Program-made: the position numbers and the translations under genes
Part shown: positions 56,239-64,000 of the stretch, in pieces
How positions within the stretch are numbered: position 1 is the stretch's first letter
How the letters are laid out: every line of letters begins with the position of its first letter
The notes under the pieces: generated by a model
What the model saw: the letters and a program-made list of their open reading frames with translations, nothing else
Told to the model about the DNA's origin: nothing
The model's database searches: none
Assembly: GCF_900292015.1 (NCBI RefSeq)
Contig: NZ_LR130759.1
Location: 4,588,001-4,652,000 of the forward strand
DNA length: 64,000 nt
Reading direction: 5' to 3'
DNA from: Mycobacterium basiliense
Lineage (GTDB): Bacteria; Actinomycetota; Actinomycetes; Mycobacteriales; Mycobacteriaceae

Positions 56239-56502
56239 ATGGGCAACGGGACGAAACCGACGGACAGCGAGACTCTGGCCCACATCCGCGACCTCGTCGC
56301 CGAGGAGAAGGCCTTACGAGAGCGGCTTCAGCACCGCGACATTACCGAAGTTGAGGAGCGTGAGCAGCTCCGCCGAATCGAGATCGAACTTGACCAATGC
56401 TGGGATCTGCTGCGGCAACGGCGGGCACTGCGCGAAACCGGGGGTGACCCGCGTGAGGCAAATGTGCGTCCCGCCGACCAAGTCGAGGGGTACACGGGCT
56501 AA
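56239..56502 (+). CDS. DUF2630 small charged protein (Rv0898c-like)
   Basis: The 87-residue product (ATG at 56239) is highly charged and helical: DSETLAHIRDLVAEEKALRERL, then EREQLRRIEIELDQCWDLLRQRRALRE and the conserved end ANVRPADQVEGYTG. This is the DUF2630 pattern. It has no known activity; a coiled-coil two-helix bundle is likely. The flavoprotein gene follows after 27 bp. Confidence 0.88.
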   Translation: MGNGTKPTDSETLAHIRDLVAEEKALRERLQHRDITEVEEREQLRRIEIELDQCWDLLRQRRALRETGGDPREANVRPADQVEGYTG

Positions 56503-56529
56503 CGCCACGCATCCAGGGCTGACACCACC

Positions 56530-58095
56530 ATGCGGGAATTCGACGTCGTCATTGTCGGCGGCGGTCACAACGGCCTCGTAGCAGCGGCTTACCTGGCACG
56601 CGCGGGCCTTCGGGTGCGGCTGCTCGAGCGTCTGGCACATCTCGGCGGGGCGGCGGTGTCTGCTCAGGCCTTCGACGGTGTCGACGTCCGCCTATCTCGG
56701 TATTCCTACCTGGTGAGCCTGTTGCCCCCGCGGATTGTCAAGGAACTCGATGCGCCCGTGCGACTGGCGCGCCGGAACTTTTCGTCGTACACCCCTGACC
56801 CGGGCACGGGCGGACGCAGCGGACTGTTGATCGGGTCCGACGGCAATAACACGTTCGGCTCCATCGGCGCCGCCGCCGACGAGCAGGCCTTTGCCGAGTT
56901 TTATCGTCGCTGCCGGCTGGTAACCCAGCGGCTGTGGCCGACGCTGATCGAACCATTGTGCACCCGCGACCAGGCCCGCCGCCTTGTCCACGAATGCGGC
57001 GACCGGGAAGCAGCAGCTACGTGGCACGCCATGATCGACGAGCCGATTGGGCGTGCCATCACCGCGGGCGTGGGCAACGACGTGGTCCGCGGCGTGATCG
57101 CTACCGACGCGTTGATCGGCACCTTTGCTGGCATGGCCGATCCGTCGTTGACGCAAAACATTTGCTTCCTGTATCACGTGCTGGGCGGGGGCACCGGAGA
57201 CTGGGACGTCCCGGTCGGCGGCATGGGTGCGGTGACCTCGGCGCTGGCCGCCGCGGCTATCCGACACGGTGCTGAAATGACGACTAGCGCAGATGTTTTC
57301 GCGATCGATCCGAACGGCGCGGTACGCTACCGCAGGGCCGACGAGGAGCATCTGATCCGGGGTCGGTTTGTATTGTCCGGGGTCACACCGGCGGTGCTGG
57401 CCCGCCTGCTGGGAGAAGCCGAGCCGGCACTGGCCCCGGGCGCGCAGGTCAAAGTGAACATGGTGTTGCGCCGACTGCCTCGCCTGCGCGACGCGGAAAC
57501 CACGCCCGAGCAGGCCTTTGCCGGAACCTTCCACGCCAACGAAACCTGGACACAACTGGAAACCGCACACTCGCAGGCGATTGCCGGGCAGCTACCGGAT
57601 CCGCTGCCGTGCGAGGCGTACTGCCATTCCCTATCCGATCGGAGCATCCTGTCGGCCGGGCTACGCGACTCGGACACTCAGACGATGACGGTGTTCGGCC
57701 TGCACACCCCGCACTCGGTCTTCGGCGCTCACGACCCCGACGCGCTACGCACGCGGCTCACCGAAGCCGTACTTAAGTCGTTGAATTCCCTTCTGGCCGA
57801 GCCGATCCAGGACCTATTGATGACCGACGCGCATGGTCGGCAATGTATCGAGACGACGACCACCCTGGACCTGCAGCGCACCCTGCAGATGACCCGCGGG
57901 AACATCTTCCATGGGGCCCTGTCGTGGCCGTTTGTCGAAGACGGCGAACCGTTGGACACTCCGGCACGGCGATGGGGGGTGGCCACGCAGCACGAGCGGA
58001 TTTTGATGTGTGGTGCGGGCGCCAGAAGGGGCGGTGCGGTATCAGGTATCGGCGGACACAATGCCGCGATGGCTGTGTTGGCGTCGCTTCGGTAG
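56530..58095 (+). CDS. Phytoene-desaturase-like FAD oxidoreductase (Rv0897c-like)
   Basis: The 521-residue product begins MREFDVVIVGGGHNGLVAAAYLARAGLRVRLLER, the FAD loop of the CrtI/PDS family, with LGGAAVSAQ after it, and ends with RGGAVSGIGGHNAAMAVL, the C-terminal FAD motif. The centre holds VGGMGAVTSALAAAAIRHGAEM. It should oxidise or isomerise a polyene or other lipid; carotenoid genes are not next to it. Close relatives are annotated only as probable oxidoreductases. Confidence 0.9.
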   Translation: MREFDVVIVGGGHNGLVAAAYLARAGLRVRLLERLAHLGGAAVSAQAFDGVDVRLSRYSYLVSLLPPRIVKELDAPVRLARRNFSSYTPDPGTGGRSGLLIGSDGNNTFGSIGAAADEQAFAEFYRRCRLVTQRLWPTLIEPLCTRDQARRLVHECGDREAAATWHAMIDEPIGRAITAGVGNDVVRGVIATDALIGTFAGMADPSLTQNICFLYHVLGGGTGDWDVPVGGMGAVTSALAAAAIRHGAEMTTSADVFAIDPNGAVRYRRADEEHLIRGRFVLSGVTPAVLARLLGEAEPALAPGAQVKVNMVLRRLPRLRDAETTPEQAFAGTFHANETWTQLETAHSQAIAGQLPDPLPCEAYCHSLSDRSILSAGLRDSDTQTMTVFGLHTPHSVFGAHDPDALRTRLTEAVLKSLNSLLAEPIQDLLMTDAHGRQCIETTTTLDLQRTLQMTRGNIFHGALSWPFVEDGEPLDTPARRWGVATQHERILMCGAGARRGGAVSGIGGHNAAMAVLASLR

Positions 58096-58107
58096 GCCGC
58101 CGATCGA

Positions 58108-59403
58108 CTAGCGGTCGGCTATCGCGGCGTAGTCACGCTCGGTGTAGCCGGTGTAGATCTGGCGTGGACGGCCGATCTTGCTGTCCCCCTCGTCGTGCAT
58201 CTCACGCCAGTGAGCGATCCAGCCCGGCAACCGTCCCAGCGCAAATAACACGGTAAACATCCGCGTGGGGAACCCAAGGGCCCGATAGATCAGGCCGGTG
58301 TAGAAGTCGACGTTGGGGTAGAGCTTCCGTTCGATGAAGTAGTCGTCGGTTAACGCCGCCTCTTCCAATTCCTTGGCGATACCGAGCAGGGAGTCGTCTC
58401 CACCAAGTTTGGACAGAATCTTGTCGGCCTGTTCCTTAACGATCCGGGCGCGGGGATCGTAGTTCTTGTACACGCGGTGGCCAAAGCCCATCAGCTTGAC
58501 GCCGGCCTCCCGGTTTTTCACCTTGCGCACAAACTCGCTGACGTCGTCGCCGCTGTCGCGGATCTGCTCGAGCATTTCCAGCACTGCCTGGTTGGCACCG
58601 CCGTGCAGCGGCCCCCAAAGCGCGTTGATGCCGCCGGAAATCGAGGTGAACAGGTTCGCCCGTGAGGAACCCACCAACCGCACCGTGGACGTTGAACAGT
58701 TCTGCTCGTGGTCGGCATGCAGGATGAACAACATGTCCAATGCCCGGACCACTTCCGGGTCGGCCTGATAGGGCTCGGCGGGGAACCCGAACGTCATCCG
58801 CAGGAAGTTCTCCACCAGCGTCAGCGAGTTGTCCGGGTAGAGAAAGGGCTGACCGACCGACTTCTTGTAGGCGTAGGCGGCGATGGTGGGCAGTTTGGCC
58901 AGCAGCCGAATCGTCGACAGCTCGACCTGACTGTTGTCCATCGGGTCCAGGGCGTCCTGGTAATAGGCCGAGAGCGCGTTGACCACGCTGGACAACACCG
59001 GCATCGGGTGGGCATTGCGGGGAAAACCGTCGAAGAACCGTTTGAGGTCCTCATGAAGCATCGTGTGGCGCTGGATTCGGCCGGTGAACTCCGCCAACTG
59101 GTCGGTGTTCGGCAGCTCGCCGTAGATGAGCAGGTAGCAGACCTCGATGAAGGTCGACTTCTCTGCCAGCTGGTCGATCGGGTAACCGCGGTAGCGCAGG
59201 ATGCCGGCGTCGCCATCGATGTAGGTGATGGAGCTCTTGCACGCGGCGGTGTTGACGAAGCCGTTGTCGAAGGTGGTGTGCCCGGTCTTGGACAACAGCG
59301 GACCGAGCGCTATCCCGTCTGCACCATCGGTGGCGTGAACGATCTGCAGGTCGATCTCGCCGCCCGGGTACTTCAGAGTTGCGGTGTCGTCGGTGTCGGC
59401 CAC
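58108..59403 (-). CDS. gltA2: Citrate synthase GltA2
   Basis: I choose the GTG at 59403 ([15 protein letters not shown]), behind AAAGGGG, giving 431 residues, the length I recall for GltA2; the longer frame adds unrelated residues. It condenses acetyl-CoA and oxaloacetate to citrate. Active-site segments are [38 protein letters not shown] and [18 protein letters not shown], with [13 protein letters not shown] near the end. It is convergent with the flavoprotein gene. Confidence 0.97.
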   Translation of the reverse strand: MADTDDTATLKYPGGEIDLQIVHATDGADGIALGPLLSKTGHTTFDNGFVNTAACKSSITYIDGDAGILRYRGYPIDQLAEKSTFIEVCYLLIYGELPNTDQLAEFTGRIQRHTMLHEDLKRFFDGFPRNAHPMPVLSSVVNALSAYYQDALDPMDNSQVELSTIRLLAKLPTIAAYAYKKSVGQPFLYPDNSLTLVENFLRMTFGFPAEPYQADPEVVRALDMLFILHADHEQNCSTSTVRLVGSSRANLFTSISGGINALWGPLHGGANQAVLEMLEQIRDSGDDVSEFVRKVKNREAGVKLMGFGHRVYKNYDPRARIVKEQADKILSKLGGDDSLLGIAKELEEAALTDDYFIERKLYPNVDFYTGLIYRALGFPTRMFTVLFALGRLPGWIAHWREMHDEGDSKIGRPRQIYTGYTERDYAAIADR

Positions 59404-59859
59404 GAGAACCCCTTTGCGCTGGCTTGTATGGCTGCCCCACTCGGTGCGTATAGCTGAAGGTAGTCGTTGACGGGTCGGAGCGCCTGCCCGGGGTCGAGTC
59501 TGCTGGTCTTCCGGCTGGCACCGCCCCGTATCACCGCAGGCCCGCCGATGGCCGCACAACGCCTCGACGAGGCCGCCCGACGTCGCAGTTCATCACCAGC
59601 CGGACCGGCCGGACCGGAAACGCCATGTGCCCGACCAATTTTCTCCGCCAATCCCCAACTGCCAACCCGCGGTTTACCGTCTCTGCCGGCCGGTGGTCCA
59701 GCGGCAGTCGGCAGGCGAATGTCGATCCTGGGCGGCGGCAAAGTCGCGGGAAACCCGGGACCGCCCGGGAACGTCCGGGACTGTCTATGCCGTGCTGGAC
59801 GACGTCCCCAGGCCCTCGTGGAACCGTTCGTGTCTTGTCCGCTGGCGGAAAGCTCGCAA
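59404..59859. promoter_or_regulatory. 456-bp region upstream of gltA2
   Basis: No gene is supported. It holds the gltA2 promoter and the end of the PE_PGRS transcription unit. Open frames on the + strand here continue into the antisense of the PGRS repeats and are artefacts. Confidence 0.4.
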
Positions 59860-62800
59860 TCAGAAGCGGCCGCCCGCACCACCGGCGCCACCTTGGCCGC
59901 CGGTCCCGCCATGGGAGTCGACCACGGGGGGTCCGAATTGCCCGTCGTCTCCAGTCTTGCCCCCCACGTTAACCGGCCCGACGTGCGCGGTGCCGCCCGT
60001 TCCGCCGTTCCCGCCTTTGCCGCCAGGTCCGCCGGACGCGGTGCCGATGAAGGCGTCTCCGCCGTTGCCGCCTTGGCCGCCCTGCCCACCGTCGCCAGCG
60101 ATCCCACCGAAGCTGTCGCCGCCAGCCCCGCCATTGCCGCCGTTTCCACCGCCAGAACCATCGAGGCCGAAACCACCGGTGCCACCGGTGCCACCGGTGC
60201 CACCACTCGCACCGTTGACGCCGATGCCGCCGGTGCCGCCGGTGCCGCCGCTACCGCCAGGTCCGAAGGCCGAGCCGAGGCCACCGTTCCCGCCGAAGCC
60301 ACCCCCGCCAGCACCGCCCGTCGCGCCCGTCTTGCCGGTCGCGCCTGTGCTGGAGCCGGAGCCGCCGGCACCGCCGGTGCCACCACTACCGCCGGCACCG
60401 CCAGTGCCACCGGTGCCACCGGTGCCGGCCGCGTGGGCGCTGTCCCCGTTGGCGCCACTACCGCCGGAGCCGCCGAAGCCACCCTGGCCGCCGGTGCCGC
60501 CGACCCCGCCGGCTCCGCCGGCCCCGGTCTTGCCGTCCTGGCCCGAAACCGCCAGCGCTTTGCCGCCGGCCCCGCCATTGCCGCCGATGCCGCCGTTGCC
60601 GCCGGTGCCGCCGGTGCCGCCGTCGCCGCCATCGCCGCCGCGACCATTCCCGCCACCGTCGAACGTGCCGGTGCTGCCGCTGCTGCCAGTGTTGCCGATC
60701 TGGCCGTCCCCACCGGTGCCCCCGACCCCGCCTTTTCCACCGGCGCCGCCGTTGCCGGTCGCGGCCCCGCCGTTCCCGCCCAGGCCGCCATTTCCGGCGT
60801 TGCCGCCGCTGCCAACCACGCCGGCTTTGCCGCCACCGCCTTGCCCACCGGTCCCGCCGGTGCCGCCAGACCCGCCGTCGCCGAACAGCCCCGCATTGCC
60901 GGCGTTCCCACCGGCACCACCGCTGCCGCCATCGGCGCCGGTGCCGCCGCGGCCACCGTCACCGCCGGTGCCACCGCCACCGCCATTGCCGAACTGCCCG
61001 CCAGTGCCACCGGCTCCGCCGGCACCACCGTCGGCGCCGATGCGGCCGGTTCCGCTGGTGCCGCCGTCGCCGCCGTCCCCGCCGAGACCGCCAGCCCCGC
61101 GGACCTGCCCCCCGGCGCCGCCGTTCCCACCCGCACCGCCCTCTCCGCCCGCGCCACCGGTGCCCGTAATGGCGGCGCTGCCAATGCCGCCGGACCCGCC
61201 GCTCCCGCCGGCGCCACCATCGCCGAATTGGCCGGCATTGCCGCCGTCCCCGCCAGTCCCGCCAGCCCCGCCGGCCCCGGAGGTGGGCCTCGCATTGCCG
61301 CCATCGCCGCCATTGCCGCCGGTGCCGCCGTTGATCGCCGTGGTGTTGTTCGCGCCGTTGGCGCCCGTGGTGGAGCCGGAGCCACCGAGCCCGCCCGCCC
61401 CGCCAGACCCGGCGTTGCCGCCGTTCCCGCCGTTCCCGCCGGTACCGCCGTCGGCAGCAACCAGAGTTGAGCCGTTTGCGCCGTTGCCACCGTCACCGGC
61501 GAGGCCACCAGCACCGCCGTCGCCGCCGTTCCCGCCGGCGCCTTGGCTTCCGGTCGTGCCGGCGGGCCCGGCCCCGCCGTCCCCGCCAGCGCCGCCGTTC
61601 CCTCCCTTACCGCCGTTCGCGCCGTTACCGCCGCTCTGGCCGTCGGCGCCCACGGATGCGCCGTCGGCCCCATCGATACCGTCACCGCCGCCACCGGCAA
61701 ATCCGCCCGCGCCGCCCTTCCCGCCGTTCCCGCCGGCGCCTTGGCTCCCGGGTGTACCCGCGGGCGCCGCTCCGCCCGCCCCGCCGTCACCGCCGGTCCC
61801 GCCTTTACCGCCGGCCCCGCCGTTACCCCCGTCCTTACCGCTGGCGCCCGCGCTGGCGCCGTCGGCTCCGTCGATGCCGTTGCCACCGGCCCCGCCGGTC
61901 CCGCCGGTGCCACCGGTCCCGCCCATGCCGCCGTTGCCGGCATTCATGCCGCCGGATCCACCGGCCCCGCCAGCCCCGCCGGTCCCACCCGTTTCTCCGT
62001 CCGAGCCGGACGCACCGGGAAGGTTGAACGTCACGCCATTTAGGCCGTCGCCGCCGGTTCCGCCGTTGCCGCCGTTGCCTCCGTTGCCGACCCGCCCACC
62101 GTCACCACCCTTGCCCCCCTCGGCGCCGGTCTGGCCGAAAGCCAGGGCGTCTGCGCCGTTGCCGCCTTTACCGCCGTTGCCGCCTGTGGTGGGCGTGGTC
62201 CCCTTGGCGCCGGCCGCACTGTGAGTGCCACCGCCGCTGTCGCCACCGGCCCCGCCGACCCCCCCGCTGCCGGGGTTACCGCCGTGGCCTCCGGCCCCGC
62301 CGACACCGGAGTTGTGATCCCATGTGCCGGTCGCGCCGTTGCCACCATTACCGGGCGTCCCGCCGTTCCCGCCGTCGCCGCCAACTCCACCGACTCCGTG
62401 GCTGCCGTCGTGACCCGAGGCCGCCAGCGCGCTACCGCCGGCGCCACCGTCGCCGCCGGCCCCGCCGTTGCCGCCGTCACCACCGTTGCCACCGGCCTGA
62501 CCGTCCGCACCCGGGCTGAGGCCGTCGAAACCGTTGTTCCCATTGCCGCCGGCTCCACCCTTACCGCCGGCCCCGCCGGCCCCACCGTCCCCACCGTTAC
62601 CCGCCTGGAGTCCGCCGTTGCCGCCGGCTCCACCCTGTCCGCCCTGGCTGCCGTCGCCACCTGATTTGGAGGAAACACCCGAGGACCCGTTGAAACCGTC
62701 GCCGCCGGTTCCACCTGCTCCGCCGTCACCGACCAGACCACCGTCACCGCCCTTGCCACCGTCCCCGCCGGCCTTTCCGGTGCCGATGGCGTTGGCACCG

Positions 62801-64000
62801 TTGCCGCCCTTGCCGCCGTCACCACCGCTGGTGGGCGTAATACCGGCCGCGCCGTCTGCAGCGCGCCCGCCTCCACCGCTGGCGCCGCCGGACCCACCGG
62901 CCCCGCCGGTACCGGGGTCACCGCCGTTTCCACCATTCCCGCCAGCACCGGCGTTGACTCCGGCTGCGCCCGCCGCGCCACTGCCGCCATTGCCGGCAAT
63001 CCCGCCGGAGCCGCCGGCACCACCGGACCCGCCAACACCGTGACTGCCCGCAACGCCGAGCAAGCCACCGGCGCCTCCGGCTCCACCGTCACCGCCGTCA
63101 CCACCGACCCCGCCGATCCCGCCGTTGCCGCCGCTACCGCCATTCGCCCCAGCGCTGGCACCGCCGGCACCGGCGGCGCCGGCACCGCCGACTCCGCCGT
63201 CCGCGCCGTGTCCACCGCTCCCGCCGGCCCCACCGTTGCCGATCAGCGCCCCGCCGGACCCGCCGGTACCCCCGTTGCCGCCGCTGCCTCCGTTACCGCC
63301 GTTACCGCCGGATGCCCCCGGGGTGAGTGCCGCCGAACCTGAGGTAGCGGCAAGTCCGTCGCCACCGGCCCCGCCTACGCCGCCATTGCCGAACAACCGT
63401 GCGGCCCCACCGTCACCGCCGTTGCCTCCGAGTTCGCCGACACCACCAACACCGCCGGCCCCGCCGTTGCCGTACAGCAGCCCCCCGGTGCCGCCGTGAC
63501 CGCCGACACCGCCGGACCCGCCGGCCGCGCCGACGCCACCGGCCCCGCCGATGCCGCCGCTACCCCACAGCAGGCCACCGGCGCCGCCGTTTCCGCCGGG
63601 CATCCCCGCTGCTGGGGCACCGGTGCTCACGCCAACCCCGCCCGAGCCGCCGGCACCACCGGTGCCGATCAAGCCAGCCGCTCCGCCCGCCCCACCAGCT
63701 TGCCCGGGCGCCCCGGATCCACCGGCGCCACCATTGCCATACAAGATGCCGCCCGCCCCGCCGGCCTGCCCCGTCCCGGGCGCACCGTTGGCGCCGTCGC
63801 CGATCAGCGGGCGGCCCAGCAGCGCCTGGGTGGGCGCATTGATCAGCGCCAGCAAATTCTGCTCGACATTGGCCGCCTCGGCGGCCCCATACCAGCTCGC
63901 ACCACCGGACAGGGTCTGCACAAACCGGTCGTGGAACGCAGCCGCTTGCGCACTGATGGTCTGATACTCCCGGGCGTGGGCGCCGAACAGCGCCGCGATA
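59860..64000 (-). CDS. PE_PGRS family protein, 5' end outside the window
   Basis: The frame is open from the right edge to the stop at 59860, about 1380 residues. The first residues visible belong to a PE domain ([32 protein letters not shown], here in two phrases: [17 protein letters not shown] and [10 protein letters not shown]), followed by the linker [34 protein letters not shown] typical of PGRS proteins. The rest is Gly-Gly-Ala/Gly-Gly-Asn repeats to the end ([10 protein letters not shown]). Such proteins are exported by ESX-5 to the cell surface. The first about 30 codons are missing. It reads towards gltA2. Confidence 0.95.
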   Translation of the reverse strand, partial: IAALFGAHAREYQTISAQAAAFHDRFVQTLSGGASWYGAAEAANVEQNLLALINAPTQALLGRPLIGDGANGAPGTGQAGGAGGILYGNGGAGGSGAPGQAGGAGGAAGLIGTGGAGGSGGVGVSTGAPAAGMPGGNGGAGGLLWGSGGIGGAGGVGAAGGSGGVGGHGGTGGLLYGNGGAGGVGGVGELGGNGGDGGAARLFGNGGVGGAGGDGLAATSGSAALTPGASGGNGGNGGSGGNGGTGGSGGALIGNGGAGGSGGHGADGGVGGAGAAGAGGASAGANGGSGGNGGIGGVGGDGGDGGAGGAGGLLGVAGSHGVGGSGGAGGSGGIAGNGGSGAAGAAGVNAGAGGNGGNGGDPGTGGAGGSGGASGGGGRAADGAAGITPTSGGDGGKGGNGANAIGTGKAGGDGGKGGDGGLVGDGGAGGTGGDGFNGSSGVSSKSGGDGSQGGQGGAGGNGGLQAGNGGDGGAGGAGGKGGAGGNGNNGFDGLSPGADGQAGGNGGDGGNGGAGGDGGAGGSALAASGHDGSHGVGGVGGDGGNGGTPGNGGNGATGTWDHNSGVGGAGGHGGNPGSGGVGGAGGDSGGGTHSAAGAKGTTPTTGGNGGKGGNGADALAFGQTGAEGGKGGDGGRVGNGGNGGNGGTGGDGLNGVTFNLPGASGSDGETGGTGGAGGAGGSGGMNAGNGGMGGTGGTGGTGGAGGNGIDGADGASAGASGKDGGNGGAGGKGGTGGDGGAGGAAPAGTPGSQGAGGNGGKGGAGGFAGGGGDGIDGADGASVGADGQSGGNGANGGKGGNGGAGGDGGAGPAGTTGSQGAGGNGGDGGAGGLAGDGGNGANGSTLVAADGGTGGNGGNGGNAGSGGAGGLGGSGSTTGANGANNTTAINGGTGGNGGDGGNARPTSGAGGAGGTGGDGGNAGQFGDGGAGGSGGSGGIGSAAITGTGGAGGEGGAGGNGGAGGQVRGAGGLGGDGGDGGTSGTGRIGADGGAGGAGGTGGQFGNGGGGGTGGDGGRGGTGADGGSGGAGGNAGNAGLFGDGGSGGTGGTGGQGGGGKAGVVGSGGNAGNGGLGGNGGAATGNGGAGGKGGVGGTGGDGQIGNTGSSGSTGTFDGGGNGRGGDGGDGGTGGTGGNGGIGGNGGAGGKALAVSGQDGKTGAGGAGGVGGTGGQGGFGGSGGSGANGDSAHAAGTGGTGGTGGAGGSGGTGGAGGSGSSTGATGKTGATGGAGGGGFGGNGGLGSAFGPGGSGGTGGTGGIGVNGASGGTGGTGGTGGFGLDGSGGGNGGNGGAGGDSFGGIAGDGGQGGQGGNGGDAFIGTASGGPGGKGGNGGTGGTAHVGPVNVGGKTGDDGQFGPPVVDSHGGTGGQGGAGGAGGRF

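Noticed and set aside
59627..62224. Long proline-rich open frames on the + strand opposite the PE_PGRS gene
   Set aside because: They are antisense readings of GGC/GCC repeats; Pro-Pro runs are the expected shadow of Gly-Gly-Ala codons.
1..64000. Insertion sequences, phage genes or classical defence systems
   Set aside because: I found no transposase, integrase, Cas, restriction-modification or toxin cluster beyond the Rv0909/Rv0910-like pair and the DUF559 fragment.

Overview
The window is high-GC mycobacterial chromosome. Many of its proteins match, by recall, the Mycobacterium tuberculosis H37Rv interval Rv0943c to Rv0896, read in the reverse direction (ligD, ku, pst genes, pknD, mntH, PE7/PPE14, ctpE, echA6, accD3, prrAB, arfABC, gltA2). 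PE/PPE genes with MPTR and PGRS expansions point to a slow-growing mycobacterium. Differences from the M. tuberculosis complex (no pstB-pstS1-pstC1-pstA2 block, no insertion sequences, several extra genes) make a related non-tuberculous species such as the M. kansasii/M. marinum group more likely; the species itself is an inference.

1-8.96 kb: the end of a probable monooxygenase, a STAS plus histidine-kinase-type ATPase regulator, an F420-type oxidoreductase behind a KstR-like operator, then a DNA end-joining group: ligD (translationally coupled to an FAH/metallo-beta-lactamase fusion gene), a PfkB sugar kinase and ku. ligD and the kinase share a 22-bp divergent promoter that appears leaderless in both directions.

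9-15.6 kb: phosphate uptake and sensing: pstS2, the receptor kinase pknD, and the operon pstS3-pstC2-pstA1 on the opposite strand. No PstB ATPase is encoded here.

15.6-24 kb: a short-chain dehydrogenase behind a second KstR-like site, a DapB-fold protein, a flavodoxin-fold reductase, mntH, a gamma-glutamylcyclotransferase/poly-gamma-glutamate hydrolase fusion, another luciferase-like enzyme, tRNA-Arg(CCT), and a fused HadA-HadB type dehydratase.

24-31.5 kb: the PE7-PPE14 pair, a thiolase-like protein, a carotenoid-cleavage-type dioxygenase, two VOC proteins, a small membrane protein and the Rv0909/Rv0910 toxin-antitoxin-like pair.

31.5-40.6 kb: one giant PPE-MPTR gene (3013 codons) made of three about 2.8-kb units. 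Long, almost identical A and B blocks alternate with short divergent linkers; this is the most striking structure in the window.

40.9-48.6 kb: ctpE coupled to a class C beta-lactamase-like lipoprotein, a NAPE-PLD-like hydrolase, and echA6 divergent from accD3 across a second symmetrical leaderless promoter.

48.6-52.1 kb: an accessory segment absent from my recollection of H37Rv: a frameshifted DUF559 gene between 42-bp direct repeats, and a TetR regulator divergent from a KstD-like flavoprotein with a 37-bp palindromic operator, closed by a very long hairpin.

52.2-64 kb: prrA-prrB, the arfABC acid-response operon with a tandem-repeat tail in arfB, a DUF2630 protein, a phytoene-desaturase-like flavoprotein, gltA2, and a PE_PGRS gene running off the right edge.
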